64,000 nt of DNA from Jiella avicenniae (GCF_021390325.1 NZ_JAJUWU010000018.1:62001-126000); one strand, 5' to 3'; positions 30,056 to 38,983 are shown, numbered from the stretch's first letter. Notes: a model not told the origin generated them from the sequence alone. Made by a program: numbers and translations.

Positions 30056-30853
30056 TCAAGCCACGCCGGATGGGCGCGGCTCGGCCATCTTTCTTGCGTC
30101 CGGCGCGCCGCCGGACCGCGTTTCCTCCTCGCCATTGGCGTAGAGGGCATGAACGACGTCGTCGAAGGCGCTCTCGATGAGACGCCGCATGAACAGCTCG
30201 GCCGCATCGCCGTCGCCGGTCAGGATCGCCTGCATCACCCTCTCGTGCTGACGCACGGTCTCCTCCTGCGGGTTCTGCCGCCAGGACAAGGAGAAGGAGA
30301 CCGATAGGCTGCGCTCGATCAGCGCGCCGAGCGAGACGAGCAGCGGATTGCCGGTCGACTCGAGTACGATGCGGTGAAAGTCGAGATCGGCGGCGATCAG
30401 CTCGGACGAGCCGCGCGGATTGTCGCGCATGCCGCCGAGCGCCCGCGTCAGACGCTCGCCCTGCGCCGCGTCGATGCGCCGGGCGGCGAGCCGGGCCGCG
30501 GCCGGCTCGTTGATCAGCCGCATTTCGTACAGCGCCTCGACGAAGGGGCGGCGCACCGGGGCGGTGAGATGCCACGCCATGACGTCGGCATCCAGCATGT
30601 TCCAGGCGATGCGCGGGCGCACCTTGGTGCCGACCTTGGGGCCGACGCTGACGAGGCCCTTGGCGGCGAGATGACGGATCGCTTCGCGCACCACCGTGCG
30701 CGACACCCCGTGGTGGGACTGGATTTCCTTTTCCGTCGGCAGCGCGTCGCCGCTGAGGAGATCGCCCGACGTGATCCGGCGGCCGAATTCGGCAGCGAGC
30801 GCAACGGTACGATTCGACCGCTCCCCGTCGATTGTCGGACGCTCGTAACCCAT
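30056..30853 (-). CDS. GntR/FCD-family transcriptional regulator of the galactose operon (DgoR-like)
   Basis: A 265-residue FadR-subfamily regulator: N-terminal winged helix (about 15-80, with [30 protein letters not shown]) and a C-terminal FCD ligand domain (about 100-235) with Asp/His metal-site residues in [12 protein letters not shown] and the HERVMQAIL helix. Galactonate or a pathway intermediate is the likely inducer. The start ATG at 30853 ([10 protein letters not shown]) has GGGAGGT upstream; a longer reading to 30892 would begin inside an inverted repeat and is disfavoured. It heads the seven-gene operon, so it probably controls itself and everything downstream. Confidence 0.88.
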   Translation of the reverse strand: MGYERPTIDGERSNRTVALAAEFGRRITSGDLLSGDALPTEKEIQSHHGVSRTVVREAIRHLAAKGLVSVGPKVGTKVRPRIAWNMLDADVMAWHLTAPVRRPFVEALYEMRLINEPAAARLAARRIDAAQGERLTRALGGMRDNPRGSSELIAADLDFHRIVLESTGNPLLVSLGALIERSLSVSFSLSWRQNPQEETVRQHERVMQAILTGDGDAAELFMRRLIESAFDDVVHALYANGEEETRSGGAPDARKMAEPRPSGVA

Positions 30854-30875
30854 GGATTCCGCCGGACCTCCCATC

Positions 30876-30956
30876 CGCAATGATCGTACCATTGCGCCGG
30901 AAACGGCGATTGCGCAAGTCCCGGAACGCCGGTTCTACGACGAAGGTCGTATCATT
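30876..30956. promoter_or_regulatory. Operator region of the galactose operon
   Basis: A perfect inverted repeat (CGCAATG, 7-nt spacer, CATTGCG) lies at 30876-30896, just upstream of the regulator start. Its right half contains TCGTACCATT (30884-30893); a near copy, TCGTATCATT, occurs at 30947-30956. The 63-bp spacing equals about six helical turns, consistent with two cooperating sites. Binding by the GntR protein is inference from position. Confidence 0.5.
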
Positions 30957-30990
30957 GGCGTCGATGGCCACGGCGGAAGCGGCCGCGAAA

Positions 30991-31022
30991 CGAAAAACGC
31001 CCCGGCGACCGCCGAGGCGTCT
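30991..31022 (-). terminator. Rho-independent terminator of the RND efflux operon
   Basis: On the minus strand a 10-bp stem (ACGCCTCGGC / GCCGGGGCGT, one G-U pair) with a GGTC loop is followed directly by TTTTT, 27 bp past the RND pump stop. This is a good intrinsic terminator, so the galactose operon downstream has its own promoter. Confidence 0.8.
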
Positions 31023-31046
31023 TGCATGCTTTTCGGAGCGGTGGCG

Positions 31047-34000
31047 CTACGGGGTGTCCGCCGACCGATGCCAGGGAAAATTGCCCGCGGCGCCGGCAGG
31101 AATCCCATCGCCGGAGGCCTGAGCCGGCGCCCCGTGCGCCGCCGGCACGTGATCCTTCGACGGCAGATCCCCTTCGTCCGGTTTCGAGATGCGGAACACC
31201 GCCAGATACAGCGCCGGAATGAACAACAGGGTGATCAGCGTCCCGGCGATGATGCCGCCCATCATCGCAAAGGCCATCGGACCCCAGAAGATCTCGCGCG
31301 AGATCGGGATCAGCGCCAGGCTGGCGGCGGCGGCCGTCAGGATGATCGGCCGGGCGCGCATCTCGCTCGCCTCGAAGACCGCCTGCCAGGGCTGCATCCC
31401 CTCCTCCCGCAGGACGTCGATCTGGTGAACGAGGATGATCGAGTTGCGGATCAGGATGCCGATCAGGGCGAGGACGCCGAGGATCGCGACGAAGCCGAGC
31501 GGCGCGCCGGAGGGCAGCAGCGCGGCGACGACGCCGATCAGTCCGAGCGGCGCGGCGCAGAGCACGACGAACAACGCCCGGAAGCTCTGCATCTGGATCA
31601 TGATCAGCGTCAGCATGGCAAGCAGCATCACCGGAATGACGGCGGCGATCGGCCCCTGACTCTCGGCGCTCGATTCCACCGCACCGCCGATCTCGACGTG
31701 GTAGTCCGTCGGCAGGCTCTTTTCGAACTCCGCGATCTTCGGCGCCAGGGCCTTTACGATCGTCGCCGGCTGCGCCGGACCGTTGATCGCCGCACTGACG
31801 GTGATCGTCGGGATGCGCGAGCGCGAATAGAGGATCGGATCCTCGTAGGTGTACTGGTAGCTGACCAGGCTGGCGAGGGGGATGGCCTCGCCCTGCGAAC
31901 TGGTCAGCTGCAGGTTCTCGATCGCCTCGATGGAATCGCGGTCCGATTCCGACCCCCGCGCGATCACCGGCACGAGATAGATGCCGTCGCGAATGTCGGT
32001 GATGGTGCTGCCGTCCAGCACCGAATTCAGCCGCGAGGCGATCTCCTGGGAGGTGATCCCCAGCTGCCGGGCCTTGTCCTGCAGGATCTCGACCTTCAGG
32101 ACGCGCGCCGGCTCGCTCCAGTCCCGCACGATCGAGGTCAGCCTTTGGTCGCTCGCCATCAGCGCCGCGAGTTCGCGGGCCCGGTCGCGGACCACCTCGA
32201 TGTCGGGACCGCCGAGACGGTACTGCACCGGGCGTCCGACGGGCGGTCCGAGTTCGAGATACTTCACATAGACGTCGGTGCCGACGAGATTTTCGCGGAT
32301 GAACGACTGCAGCTTCGCCTTCACCCGTTCGCGCGCTTCGACGTCCTTGTTGACGATCACCACCTGGCCGAAGAACGGGTTGGCGGGCTGGACGTCGTAG
32401 GCGAGGATGAAGCGCTCGGCCGACTGGCCGACATAGGAACTCCAATGGTCGACGTCGGGATCGCCGGCCAGCGACGCCTCCAGCTCGTCCATCTGAGCGC
32501 GCGTCTCGGCGATGGTCGCGTTGTGGCGAAGGGTGAAGTCGACGACGAGTTCCGGCCGGTCCGAGGTCGGAAAGAACTGCTGCTGGACGAACTGCATCAG
32601 ATAGATCGAGCCGGCGAACAGGGCGACCGTGACGAGGATGGTGATCCAGCGAAACCGCATCGCCCCGCGCAGCACGGCGGAGAAGGCGCGGCGCACGAAG
32701 CCCGGCCTGGCATCGTGCCTGTGCATCGACTTCGGCAGGATCAGGACGCCGATCAGCGGCGTGAACAGGACGGCGACGATCCAGGACAGCATCAGCGACA
32801 TCGCGATGACGACGAAGAGCGAGAAGGTGTATTCGCCGGCGTTCGAATTGTTGAAGCCGATCGGCAGGAAGCCGGCGACGGTCACCAGCGTTCCCGACAG
32901 CATCGGAAAGGCGATCGAGGTCCAGGCGAAGCTCGCCGCCTTCTCGCGGCTCTCGCCGGCCTCGAGCCGCGTCACCATGGTCTCGATGGCGATCATCGCG
33001 TCGTCGACGAGAAGGCCGAGCGCGATGATGAGCGCGCCGAGCGAGATACGCTGCAGCGTCAGGCCGGCATATTCCATGCCGATGAAGGTCATGGCGAGAA
33101 CCAGCGGGATCGACAGCGTGACGACGAAGCCGGCCCGGAAGCCGAGGCTGACGAAGCTGACGGCGAGAACGATCGCCACCGCCTCGAACAGCGCCTGGGT
33201 GAAGCCGCCGACCGATTCCTCGACCACGGCGCCCTGATCGGCGACCTGATGGACCCCGACCCCGATCGGCAGTTCGCTGACGATCCGCGACATTTCCTGC
33301 TTCAGCGCCTCGCTGAAGTCGACGATGTTGCCGCCCGAGCGCATGCCGATGGCAAGCCCGATCGCCGGCTGGCCATTGAAGCGGAACAGCGTCGTCGGGG
33401 GATCCTCGTAGCCGCGGGTGATGCTGGCGACGTCGCTCAGCTTGAAGAAGCGGTCGTTGACCCTGAGATTGACGGCCTCGAGGCTGTCTTCGGAGGTGTA
33501 CTGCCCGGAAACGCGGACGATGATCCGTTCGGGGCCGGACTGGATCACGCCCGAGGGCGCGATGGCGTTCTGTGCCTGCAGCGTGTCGATGATCGACTGC
33601 TGGTCGAGGCCGAGGCCGGCGATCTTGCGCAGGGAGAATTCCAGATAGATCGCCTCGTCCTGCTCGCCGACCAGTTCGACCTTGCCGGCATCGCCCAATT
33701 GCAGGAGCTGCGTGCGGACGCCCTCGACATAGTCGCGAAGCTGCCGGAAGGTGATGCCGTCGGCGGTGAAGGCATAGATGTTGCCGAAGACGTCGCCGAA
33801 CTCGTCGTTGAAGGCGAAGCCCTGGAATTCGGACGGAAAATCCGAACGGATGTCCGCCATCTTGTCGCGCACCTTCCGCCAGATGCCGGTCACGTCCCGG
33901 GCCTTGGTGGTCGGCAGGAGATTGACGAAGATGACCGTCTGTCCCGGCGTGGTGATCGAGCGGGTGTAGTCCAGGCTGTCGAGTTCCTGCAGCTTCTTCT

Positions 34001-34211
34001 CGATCCGGTCGGTGACCTGCTCGGTCATTTCCTCGACGGTCGCGCCCGGCATCGAGGCCGAGACGATCATCGTCTTGATGGTGAAGTTCGGATCCTCTTC
34101 GCGGCCGAGGTTGAAGTAGGAGAACAGGCCGGCGAAACAGGCGATCAGCATCAGGAACCAAATCATCGAACGATGATGCAGCGCCCAATCGGACAGGTTG
34201 AACGACCTCAA
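31047..34211 (-). CDS. RND-family efflux pump inner-membrane transporter (TriC-like)
   Basis: A 1054-residue AcrB-type proton-driven pump with 12 transmembrane segments and two large periplasmic loops (about 35-335 and 560-870). The proton-relay region in TM4 is seen as ALIIALGLLVDDAMIAIETM (Asp-Asp of the relay), and the N-terminus HHRSMIWFLMLIACFAGLFSY and GREEDPNFTIKTMIVSASMP are typical of the group containing TriC and MexK rather than AcrB. The two adaptor genes just upstream, each overlapping by 4 bp, support a TriABC-like complex. No outer-membrane channel gene is present; TolC would be recruited from elsewhere. Substrates could include biocides or detergents, which is inference. Confidence 0.94.
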   Translation of the reverse strand: MRSFNLSDWALHHRSMIWFLMLIACFAGLFSYFNLGREEDPNFTIKTMIVSASMPGATVEEMTEQVTDRIEKKLQELDSLDYTRSITTPGQTVIFVNLLPTTKARDVTGIWRKVRDKMADIRSDFPSEFQGFAFNDEFGDVFGNIYAFTADGITFRQLRDYVEGVRTQLLQLGDAGKVELVGEQDEAIYLEFSLRKIAGLGLDQQSIIDTLQAQNAIAPSGVIQSGPERIIVRVSGQYTSEDSLEAVNLRVNDRFFKLSDVASITRGYEDPPTTLFRFNGQPAIGLAIGMRSGGNIVDFSEALKQEMSRIVSELPIGVGVHQVADQGAVVEESVGGFTQALFEAVAIVLAVSFVSLGFRAGFVVTLSIPLVLAMTFIGMEYAGLTLQRISLGALIIALGLLVDDAMIAIETMVTRLEAGESREKAASFAWTSIAFPMLSGTLVTVAGFLPIGFNNSNAGEYTFSLFVVIAMSLMLSWIVAVLFTPLIGVLILPKSMHRHDARPGFVRRAFSAVLRGAMRFRWITILVTVALFAGSIYLMQFVQQQFFPTSDRPELVVDFTLRHNATIAETRAQMDELEASLAGDPDVDHWSSYVGQSAERFILAYDVQPANPFFGQVVIVNKDVEARERVKAKLQSFIRENLVGTDVYVKYLELGPPVGRPVQYRLGGPDIEVVRDRARELAALMASDQRLTSIVRDWSEPARVLKVEILQDKARQLGITSQEIASRLNSVLDGSTITDIRDGIYLVPVIARGSESDRDSIEAIENLQLTSSQGEAIPLASLVSYQYTYEDPILYSRSRIPTITVSAAINGPAQPATIVKALAPKIAEFEKSLPTDYHVEIGGAVESSAESQGPIAAVIPVMLLAMLTLIMIQMQSFRALFVVLCAAPLGLIGVVAALLPSGAPLGFVAILGVLALIGILIRNSIILVHQIDVLREEGMQPWQAVFEASEMRARPIILTAAAASLALIPISREIFWGPMAFAMMGGIIAGTLITLLFIPALYLAVFRISKPDEGDLPSKDHVPAAHGAPAQASGDGIPAGAAGNFPWHRSADTP

Positions 34212-35299
34212 GACCGAATCCCCTTGGAGAGCGACACCTTCTGACCCTCTTCGAGGCTGTGGACGCCCGCCGTCACCACCGCGGCGCCGACCGCAGCGCC
34301 CGACACGAGGATCACCCGGCCGCCGCCGTCCCGCTCGATCCCGACTGCCTTTCTGTGCACGGTCTGGTCCTTTTCGTCGACGACCCAGATCCAGGTCTTG
34401 CCGTCGTCCTCGAAGATCGCGCTCGGCGGCAGGAATATCACCGGCTCATCCGCCTTCGCGGCGGGGATCGCGGTGATCAGCGCGCCGAGCCGGAAGGCGC
34501 TTTGGGGATCGTCGAGCGAAATGCGCATCCGCACCGTCCGGGTCAGCGTGTCGGCCTGCGGCGCGATCTCGCGGATCTTGCCGTCGGTCTTCACGGACGG
34601 CGCGATCTGCAGCACCACCTCGAAGGGCGAGCCGACCGACACTTCGCCGGCGCGTTCGGCCGGCACGTCGATCACCGCCTCGCGCTGGTCGGTGCGAGCC
34701 AGCGTCATCACCTCTTCGCCGGCGGAAACCACCTGGCCGACGTCGGCCGCGCGGTTGGTGATGACCCCGTCGAAGGGGGCGTTGAGAATGGCGTAGGACA
34801 GGGAGTTCTGCGCCTTGGCGAGTTGCGCCTTGGCACTGACGAGCTGCGCCTCGGCCGCGCTGAGGCTCTGCTGGGCGTTGTCGACCTCGGACTGCGCCAC
34901 GGTCTTTTCGGCAAACAGCCGCTTCGTCCGCTCGAAGGCCGCCCTGGCGTTGCGGTCCTGGATCTCGGCGCTGTCGAGCTGGGCCTCGGCCGACCGGAGA
35001 TCCGCATCGAGGGTTTCGGCGTCGATCGCCGCGACGGGCTCGCCCTTTTCCACGATGTCGCCGACGTCGACCTCCCGCGAGACGATGCGGCCGAGGGTGC
35101 GAAAGGCGAGCTGCGTCGTGAAACGCGGCTCGACGGTTCCGCTGTAGCCGAGAGCCTGGGGATCGCTCTCGGCGAGCACCGTGGTGCGCACCGGCCGGGG
35201 CGAAGGCGGTGGGCCTTCCTCTTCCGACTGGCTGCAGGCCCACAGAAAGAGCGACAGCGACAAGGCGCCGGTGAGGCGAATGCGCGATCCGATCGTCAT
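34208..35299 (-). CDS. RND efflux periplasmic adaptor, second of two (lipoprotein)
   Basis: A 363-residue membrane-fusion protein linking the RND pump to the outer-membrane channel. It starts with a lipoprotein signal (ALSLSLFLWACSQSEE, lipobox LWAC) followed by the adaptor layout: barrel-sandwich lipoyl region (GEPVAAIDAETLDADLRSAE), an alpha-helical hairpin rich in Ala/Gln (about 95-165), a returning lipoyl half (LNAPFDGVITNRAADVGQVV), and a beta-barrel. It overlaps the pump gene and the other adaptor gene by 4 bp each. Two different adaptors with one pump is the TriABC arrangement, in which they form a mixed hexamer. Confidence 0.92.
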   Translation of the reverse strand: MTIGSRIRLTGALSLSLFLWACSQSEEEGPPPSPRPVRTTVLAESDPQALGYSGTVEPRFTTQLAFRTLGRIVSREVDVGDIVEKGEPVAAIDAETLDADLRSAEAQLDSAEIQDRNARAAFERTKRLFAEKTVAQSEVDNAQQSLSAAEAQLVSAKAQLAKAQNSLSYAILNAPFDGVITNRAADVGQVVSAGEEVMTLARTDQREAVIDVPAERAGEVSVGSPFEVVLQIAPSVKTDGKIREIAPQADTLTRTVRMRISLDDPQSAFRLGALITAIPAAKADEPVIFLPPSAIFEDDGKTWIWVVDEKDQTVHRKAVGIERDGGGRVILVSGAAVGAAVVTAGVHSLEEGQKVSLSKGIRS

Positions 35300-36423
35300 C
35301 GCGTCTTCTCCCGTTCGGCGCGCACGAGCTGGGGCGTCGTGCCGGGCAGCACCAGTTGCGAACCGGCGGTGATGACGCGCTCGCCCCTCGCGATCCCGCT
35401 CGCGACGAGGATGTCCTTGGTGCGATAGGCGGCGATCTCGACCGACTTCAGCACGGGCTTGTCGCCCTCGCCGACCACCCAGACGGCCGGCTGGCCGTTC
35501 TTCACCAGAAGCGCGTTCCAGGGCAGGCTGACGGCCTCGCTCGGCCCGCCACTGGTCTCGCGACCGACCACGGCGGAGCCGAGCGTCATGGCCGGCGGCG
35601 GATTTTCGAGGCCGAGCTTGACCTGAACCGTGCCGGTACCGCCGTCGATCAGGGGCGAGACCTCGCGGATGTGGCCGATCGCCGACACCGACGGGTTCTC
35701 CACCAGCGAAACCTCGACCGACGGGGGGTTCCCCCCGGCCAGCAGCAGCTGTTCCTGGACCCTGAAGACGGCATCGAGGGCGCCGCTCTGGGCGAAGCCG
35801 AAGGCCGCCTGGGCGGCCGTCACGACCTGGCCCGGATCGATGCTGCGGCTGGTGATCACGCCGTCCGCCTTCGCCTTCAGGACCGTGTCGTCCAGGGTGT
35901 TCTCTGCGGTCGTCAGATCCGACCTCGCGGTATCGAGGTCGCTTCGGGCCCTGGCGAGCGTCTGCTCGGCATCGTCGTAGTCCGAGCGGGTCGTGAAACC
36001 CTGGGCCAGCAGCTTCGTCTGACGTTCGAAGGCGGCCTCGGCCTGGGCGACCACCGCCTCGGCCGATCCCACCTTGGCCTTTGCCGACGCGACGTCGGCT
36101 TCTTCCTGGGTCGGATCGATCCTGGCGAGGACCGTGCCGACCTCGACGTGGTCACCGACGTCGACGTCGACCTCGGTGACACGGCCACCGGTCTCGAAGG
36201 CATAGGTCGAGGTGTTGCGGGCGACGATCGTGCCGGTCAGGGAAATCGTCCGGGAAAATGGCTCGACCTCGGCCTCGACGAAGGCGGCGACCTGCGGCGG
36301 CGCTTCCGGCACCGCCTCGTCGCCGCAGCCGGCGAGAAGCGGCACGACCGCCAACGCACCGAGCCTCGGGAAGCGACGCATGGGGCGTCGCAAAAACCAC
36401 CATACCATCGTGCGAACATCCAT
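35296..36423 (-). CDS. RND efflux periplasmic adaptor, first of two (lipoprotein)
   Basis: A 375-residue membrane-fusion protein. The signal region RRFPRLGALAVVPLLAGCGD contains the lipobox LAGC, so the mature protein is probably lipidated. After it come VEVGTVLARIDPTQEEADVA (lipoyl half), a helical hairpin (about 95-165) and KAKADGVITSRSIDPGQVVT. The reading frame begins at 36423, but the in-frame ATG at 36381 (MRRFPRLG) would place the lipoprotein signal at the very N-terminus and is equally likely; neither has a strong ribosome-binding site. It is the first gene of the operon, divergent from the MarR gene across 59 bp. Confidence 0.9.
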   Translation of the reverse strand: MDVRTMVWWFLRRPMRRFPRLGALAVVPLLAGCGDEAVPEAPPQVAAFVEAEVEPFSRTISLTGTIVARNTSTYAFETGGRVTEVDVDVGDHVEVGTVLARIDPTQEEADVASAKAKVGSAEAVVAQAEAAFERQTKLLAQGFTTRSDYDDAEQTLARARSDLDTARSDLTTAENTLDDTVLKAKADGVITSRSIDPGQVVTAAQAAFGFAQSGALDAVFRVQEQLLLAGGNPPSVEVSLVENPSVSAIGHIREVSPLIDGGTGTVQVKLGLENPPPAMTLGSAVVGRETSGGPSEAVSLPWNALLVKNGQPAVWVVGEGDKPVLKSVEIAAYRTKDILVASGIARGERVITAGSQLVLPGTTPQLVRAEREKTR

Positions 36424-36431
36424 GTGACTTA

Positions 36432-36455
36432 TCGATCAAATTACTTTATGATCGA
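36432..36455. promoter_or_regulatory. MarR-type operator between efflux operon and regulator
   Basis: TCGATCA and TGATCGA form a perfect 7-bp inverted repeat with a 10-nt AT-rich spacer. It lies in the middle of the 59-bp divergent gap, so one bound dimer could repress both directions. ATCGA recurs at 36431, 36451 and 36461, in phase at 20 and 10 bp. Confidence 0.6.
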
Positions 36456-36482
36456 GATATATCGAGAGGACGAGGAACGTCA

Positions 36483-36977
36483 ATGCCTCCTGCGAAGGCC
36501 GCGCCCACCCCATCGAAACTGCGACGACCGGAAGGCTTCAAGGAATTTTCCCATTTGTTCAAACAGGTGGTTCACGTGGCGGTCGGGCTCGATCGCGAAC
36601 TCGCGACCCGCTACGGTCTGGCTCTGACCGACCTGATGTGCCTGGGATTTCTGGAGGACTCGGACGAACCGGTCAGTGCCAAGAAGATCGCCGAACACGT
36701 CGGCCTGTCGACGGGAGCGACGACGGCACTGCTCGACAGGCTGGAGCGCGAGGGCTTCGTCACGCGCCGCCCCAATCCGGCGGACCGGCGCGGGGTGATC
36801 ATCGTCCTCGTCGAAGCCAAGGCCGGCAAGGTGCTCGACGATCAGAAGGATCTGCGCAACCGCCTGAAGAGCGCCTATGACGGATTGTCGCGAGAGGAGG
36901 CGATCGGCGTCGCGCGCTTCCTTCGCGCCCTTCTCGAAGAGCCGGTACCATGCGTCGGCCCGAAAGAGACGGGCTGA
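36483..36977 (+). CDS. MarR-family transcriptional regulator of the efflux operon
   Basis: A 164-residue winged-helix regulator. The DNA-binding part shows VSAKKIAEHVGLSTGATTALLDRLEREGFVTRRPNPADRRGVIIVL (recognition helix and wing), flanked by N- and C-terminal dimerisation helices. It is divergent from the TriABC-like operon by only 59 bp, which contains an inverted repeat, so it is the expected local repressor, released by an efflux substrate. The ATG at 36483 with GAGGA upstream is preferred to the longer open frame. Confidence 0.9.
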   Translation: MPPAKAAPTPSKLRRPEGFKEFSHLFKQVVHVAVGLDRELATRYGLALTDLMCLGFLEDSDEPVSAKKIAEHVGLSTGATTALLDRLEREGFVTRRPNPADRRGVIIVLVEAKAGKVLDDQKDLRNRLKSAYDGLSREEAIGVARFLRALLEEPVPCVGPKETG

Positions 36978-36996
36978 CGGACGAAAGACGCCCGGC

Positions 36997-37020
36997 GCCG
37001 GCCGCTTCGCAACGGCCGGC
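36997..37020. terminator. Bidirectional stem-loop between convergent genes
   Basis: GCCGGCCG and CGGCCGGC form an 8-bp stem with an 8-nt loop in the 63-bp gap between the convergent MarR and SDR genes. It could serve both directions but lacks T-runs, so termination efficiency is doubtful. Confidence 0.35.
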
Positions 37021-37040
37021 CTTCGGCAACACGGGGCCGG

Positions 37041-37805
37041 TCAGATCGAGCCGGCCTCGACCATGTAGTTGTTGGCGGTGCACATCGCCGCGTCGTCGGA
37101 GGCGAGGAACAGCACCATGCGGGCGACGTAGGCCGGTTCGATCAGATCCTTCAGGCACTGGCGGTCGCGATGCTTCTCGATCGCCGCCTCGGTGACCCAG
37201 AGCTCCTTCTGGCGCTCGGTCATGATCCAGCCGGGCACGACGGTGTTCACGCGGATCCGATGCGGGCCGAGATCGCGGGCGAAGGAGCGGGTCATGCCGT
37301 GCACGGCTGCCTTCGCGGTCGTGTAGGCCGGCATGCCGCCGCCCGCCTCCCACCAGGAGTTCGACCCCATGTTGACGATCGAGCCGCCGCCGGCGGCGAT
37401 CATGCCGGGGGCGACCGCCTGGATGGCGAAGAACATGTGCTTCAGATTGGTGGCGATCCGCTCGTCGAAATAGTCGGGCGTGACGCTCTCCCAGCCATGC
37501 CTGTCGTCGCGGGCGGCATTGTTGACGAGGACGGTCGCCGGGCCGTGGCGATCGGCAAGAGCTGTGATCGCCGCCCTGGTCGCGTCGATGTCGCGCAGGT
37601 CGCAGCATTCGAAGCCGACCGACGCGCCCTCCCGGTTCAGTTCCGCGCCGAGGGCGGCCGAGCCCGCTTCGTCCAGATCGAGGAAGCCGACCTTCGAGCC
37701 CTGGCCCGCGAAGGCGCGGACGATCTCCGCCCCGATCCCGGACGCCCCGCCGGTGACGAGGACGGTCTTGCCGTTCAGACTCGGATAGGTGGCAAATTGC
37801 GGCAT
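37041..37805 (-). CDS. SDR-family oxidoreductase, D-xylose 1-dehydrogenase-like
   Basis: A 254-residue classical short-chain dehydrogenase. NAD(P) binding: VLVTGGASGIGAEIVRAFAG; stability motif VLVNNAARDDRHGWESV; catalytic Ser in MGSNSWW and Tyr161-Lys165 in AYTTAKAA. The VNNA-x-DDRH motif, NLKHMFFAIQAVAPGM and the C-terminal RQCLKDLIEP-FLASDDAAMCTA resemble Caulobacter-type XylB, which oxidises D-xylose to xylonolactone. The homology start ATG at 37805 has CGGAG upstream. It is a single gene; sugar 1-dehydrogenases for L-arabinose or galactose are close alternatives. Confidence 0.85.
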   Translation of the reverse strand: MPQFATYPSLNGKTVLVTGGASGIGAEIVRAFAGQGSKVGFLDLDEAGSAALGAELNREGASVGFECCDLRDIDATRAAITALADRHGPATVLVNNAARDDRHGWESVTPDYFDERIATNLKHMFFAIQAVAPGMIAAGGGSIVNMGSNSWWEAGGGMPAYTTAKAAVHGMTRSFARDLGPHRIRVNTVVPGWIMTERQKELWVTEAAIEKHRDRQCLKDLIEPAYVARMVLFLASDDAAMCTANNYMVEAGSI

Positions 37806-37876
37806 CGATCGAGACTCCGTGGGACGTCGGCGGAAGCGCCTTGCGGCGCCTCTTTGCGACGGGCCGGCGCTTTCGG

Positions 37877-38362
37877 TCAACCGTTCGCCGCGGCGGCGCG
37901 GAACGCCTGCGGATTGCGCCGCCAGACCGCGAAATTGAGGCAGGCCGCCGCCGTCACCCAGGCGAGATAGGGAATCATCAGCAGCCCGGCGACCGCGTCG
38001 ATCGGGTAGAACGTCAACGCGTTGATCGCCACCGCGAGCCACAGGGCCAGAACGTCGGCGAAGGCGAGCCCCGGCCGCTTCAGGCCGAAGAACAGCGCCG
38101 ACCAGGCTGCATTGAGGAGGAGCTGGGCCCCGTAGGCGACGAACGGAGTCGCGACGAGCCCGGCGGTCTCGTAGACCCGCCAGCCGGCGATGGCGATCAT
38201 CACGTAGAGCAGCGACCAGACGGTCGGAAAGGCCCAGTTCGGCGGTGTCCAGCCCGGCTTGTCGAGCCGCTGATACCACGGCCCGGGCTTGAACACGGCG
38301 CCGCTCGAAGCCACGACGAGGACGATCGCCACGAAGACGCCGAGACTGAAGAGCGATGCCAT
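37877..38362 (-). CDS. tspO: TspO/MBR-family membrane protein
   Basis: A 161-residue protein with five transmembrane helices that binds porphyrins and related ligands; in Rhodobacter it modulates tetrapyrrole-linked gene expression. Family residues: PGPWYQRLDKPGWTPPNWAFPTVWSLLYVMIAIAGW (the W-x-P-P and aromatic binding loop), LNAAWSALFFGLKRPGLA and IPYLAWVTAAACLNFAVWR. Length is normal. It is between an SDR gene (same strand, 71 bp downstream) and a divergent LprI-like gene. Function here is not further defined. Confidence 0.94.
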   Translation of the reverse strand: MASLFSLGVFVAIVLVVASSGAVFKPGPWYQRLDKPGWTPPNWAFPTVWSLLYVMIAIAGWRVYETAGLVATPFVAYGAQLLLNAAWSALFFGLKRPGLAFADVLALWLAVAINALTFYPIDAVAGLLMIPYLAWVTAAACLNFAVWRRNPQAFRAAAANG

Positions 38363-38453
38363 CTCAAAACCCCAGATTTCGATTGCCGAGACGGGCGAAA
38401 GTGTCTGATATCAAAGCCATCAACGTCGTCGAAGCCATCAGGTGCCATCCCGT

Positions 38454-38954
38454 ATGAAACGTTTTGCCCTCATCCTACTCCCTGTCCTCGTCCTCGCCCA
38501 CCCGGCCGCGGCCGCCGGCCCGGACGTCGCGGCCGACGCCGCTGCGCTGAAAGCCTGCGTCGAAGGCGCCAAGGACGATCCCCGCAGCTGCATCGAGACG
38601 GTGGTCGACCCTTGCGTCGACGGCCTCTCCTCCGAGACCGAGACCGGCGTCAACGGCTGCTACGACCGCGAGGCCGAAGCTTGGGACACAGTGCTGAACG
38701 AGAACTACAAGGCGGCGATGAAGGACGCCTCGTCCTACGACGCGGAAGCCAAGGAGAACGGCGGCGACCCGGGGGCCGCCGACGGTCTCAAGAAGGCCCA
38801 GCGCGCCTGGATCGCCTTTCGCGACGCCGAATGCGATCGGCTCTACGCCCGCAACATGGACGGCACCATCCGCTTCACCGTCTATGCCGCCTGCCAGAAC
38901 CGGATGACCGCCGAGCGGGCGATCGAACTCGGCCTGACGGACGAGCCGCGCTGA
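38454..38954 (+). CDS. LprI-like / DUF1311 secreted protein
   Basis: A 166-residue protein with a Sec signal (MKRFALILLPVLVLAHPAAA, cleavage near AAAAG) and a DUF1311/LprI-type domain, marked by cysteines (ACVEGA, SCIETV, PCVDGL, GCYDREAEAWDTVLNENYK) and the motif QRAWIAFRDAECDRLYA. LprI of Mycobacterium inhibits lysozyme; for most homologues the role is unknown. The ATG at 38454 is favoured over an upstream GTG (38442) because it gives a compact signal peptide. The product is predicted periplasmic, with at least six cysteines likely paired in disulfides. Confidence 0.85.
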   Translation: MKRFALILLPVLVLAHPAAAAGPDVAADAAALKACVEGAKDDPRSCIETVVDPCVDGLSSETETGVNGCYDREAEAWDTVLNENYKAAMKDASSYDAEAKENGGDPGAADGLKKAQRAWIAFRDAECDRLYARNMDGTIRFTVYAACQNRMTAERAIELGLTDEPR

Positions 38955-38983
38955 AGCTTGCGGGCAGCTTCGCAGCCCGGCTC

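Noticed and set aside
30852-34244. 1130-codon open frame opposite the RND pump
   Set aside because: Antisense to an intact pump gene; no ribosome-binding site or domain.
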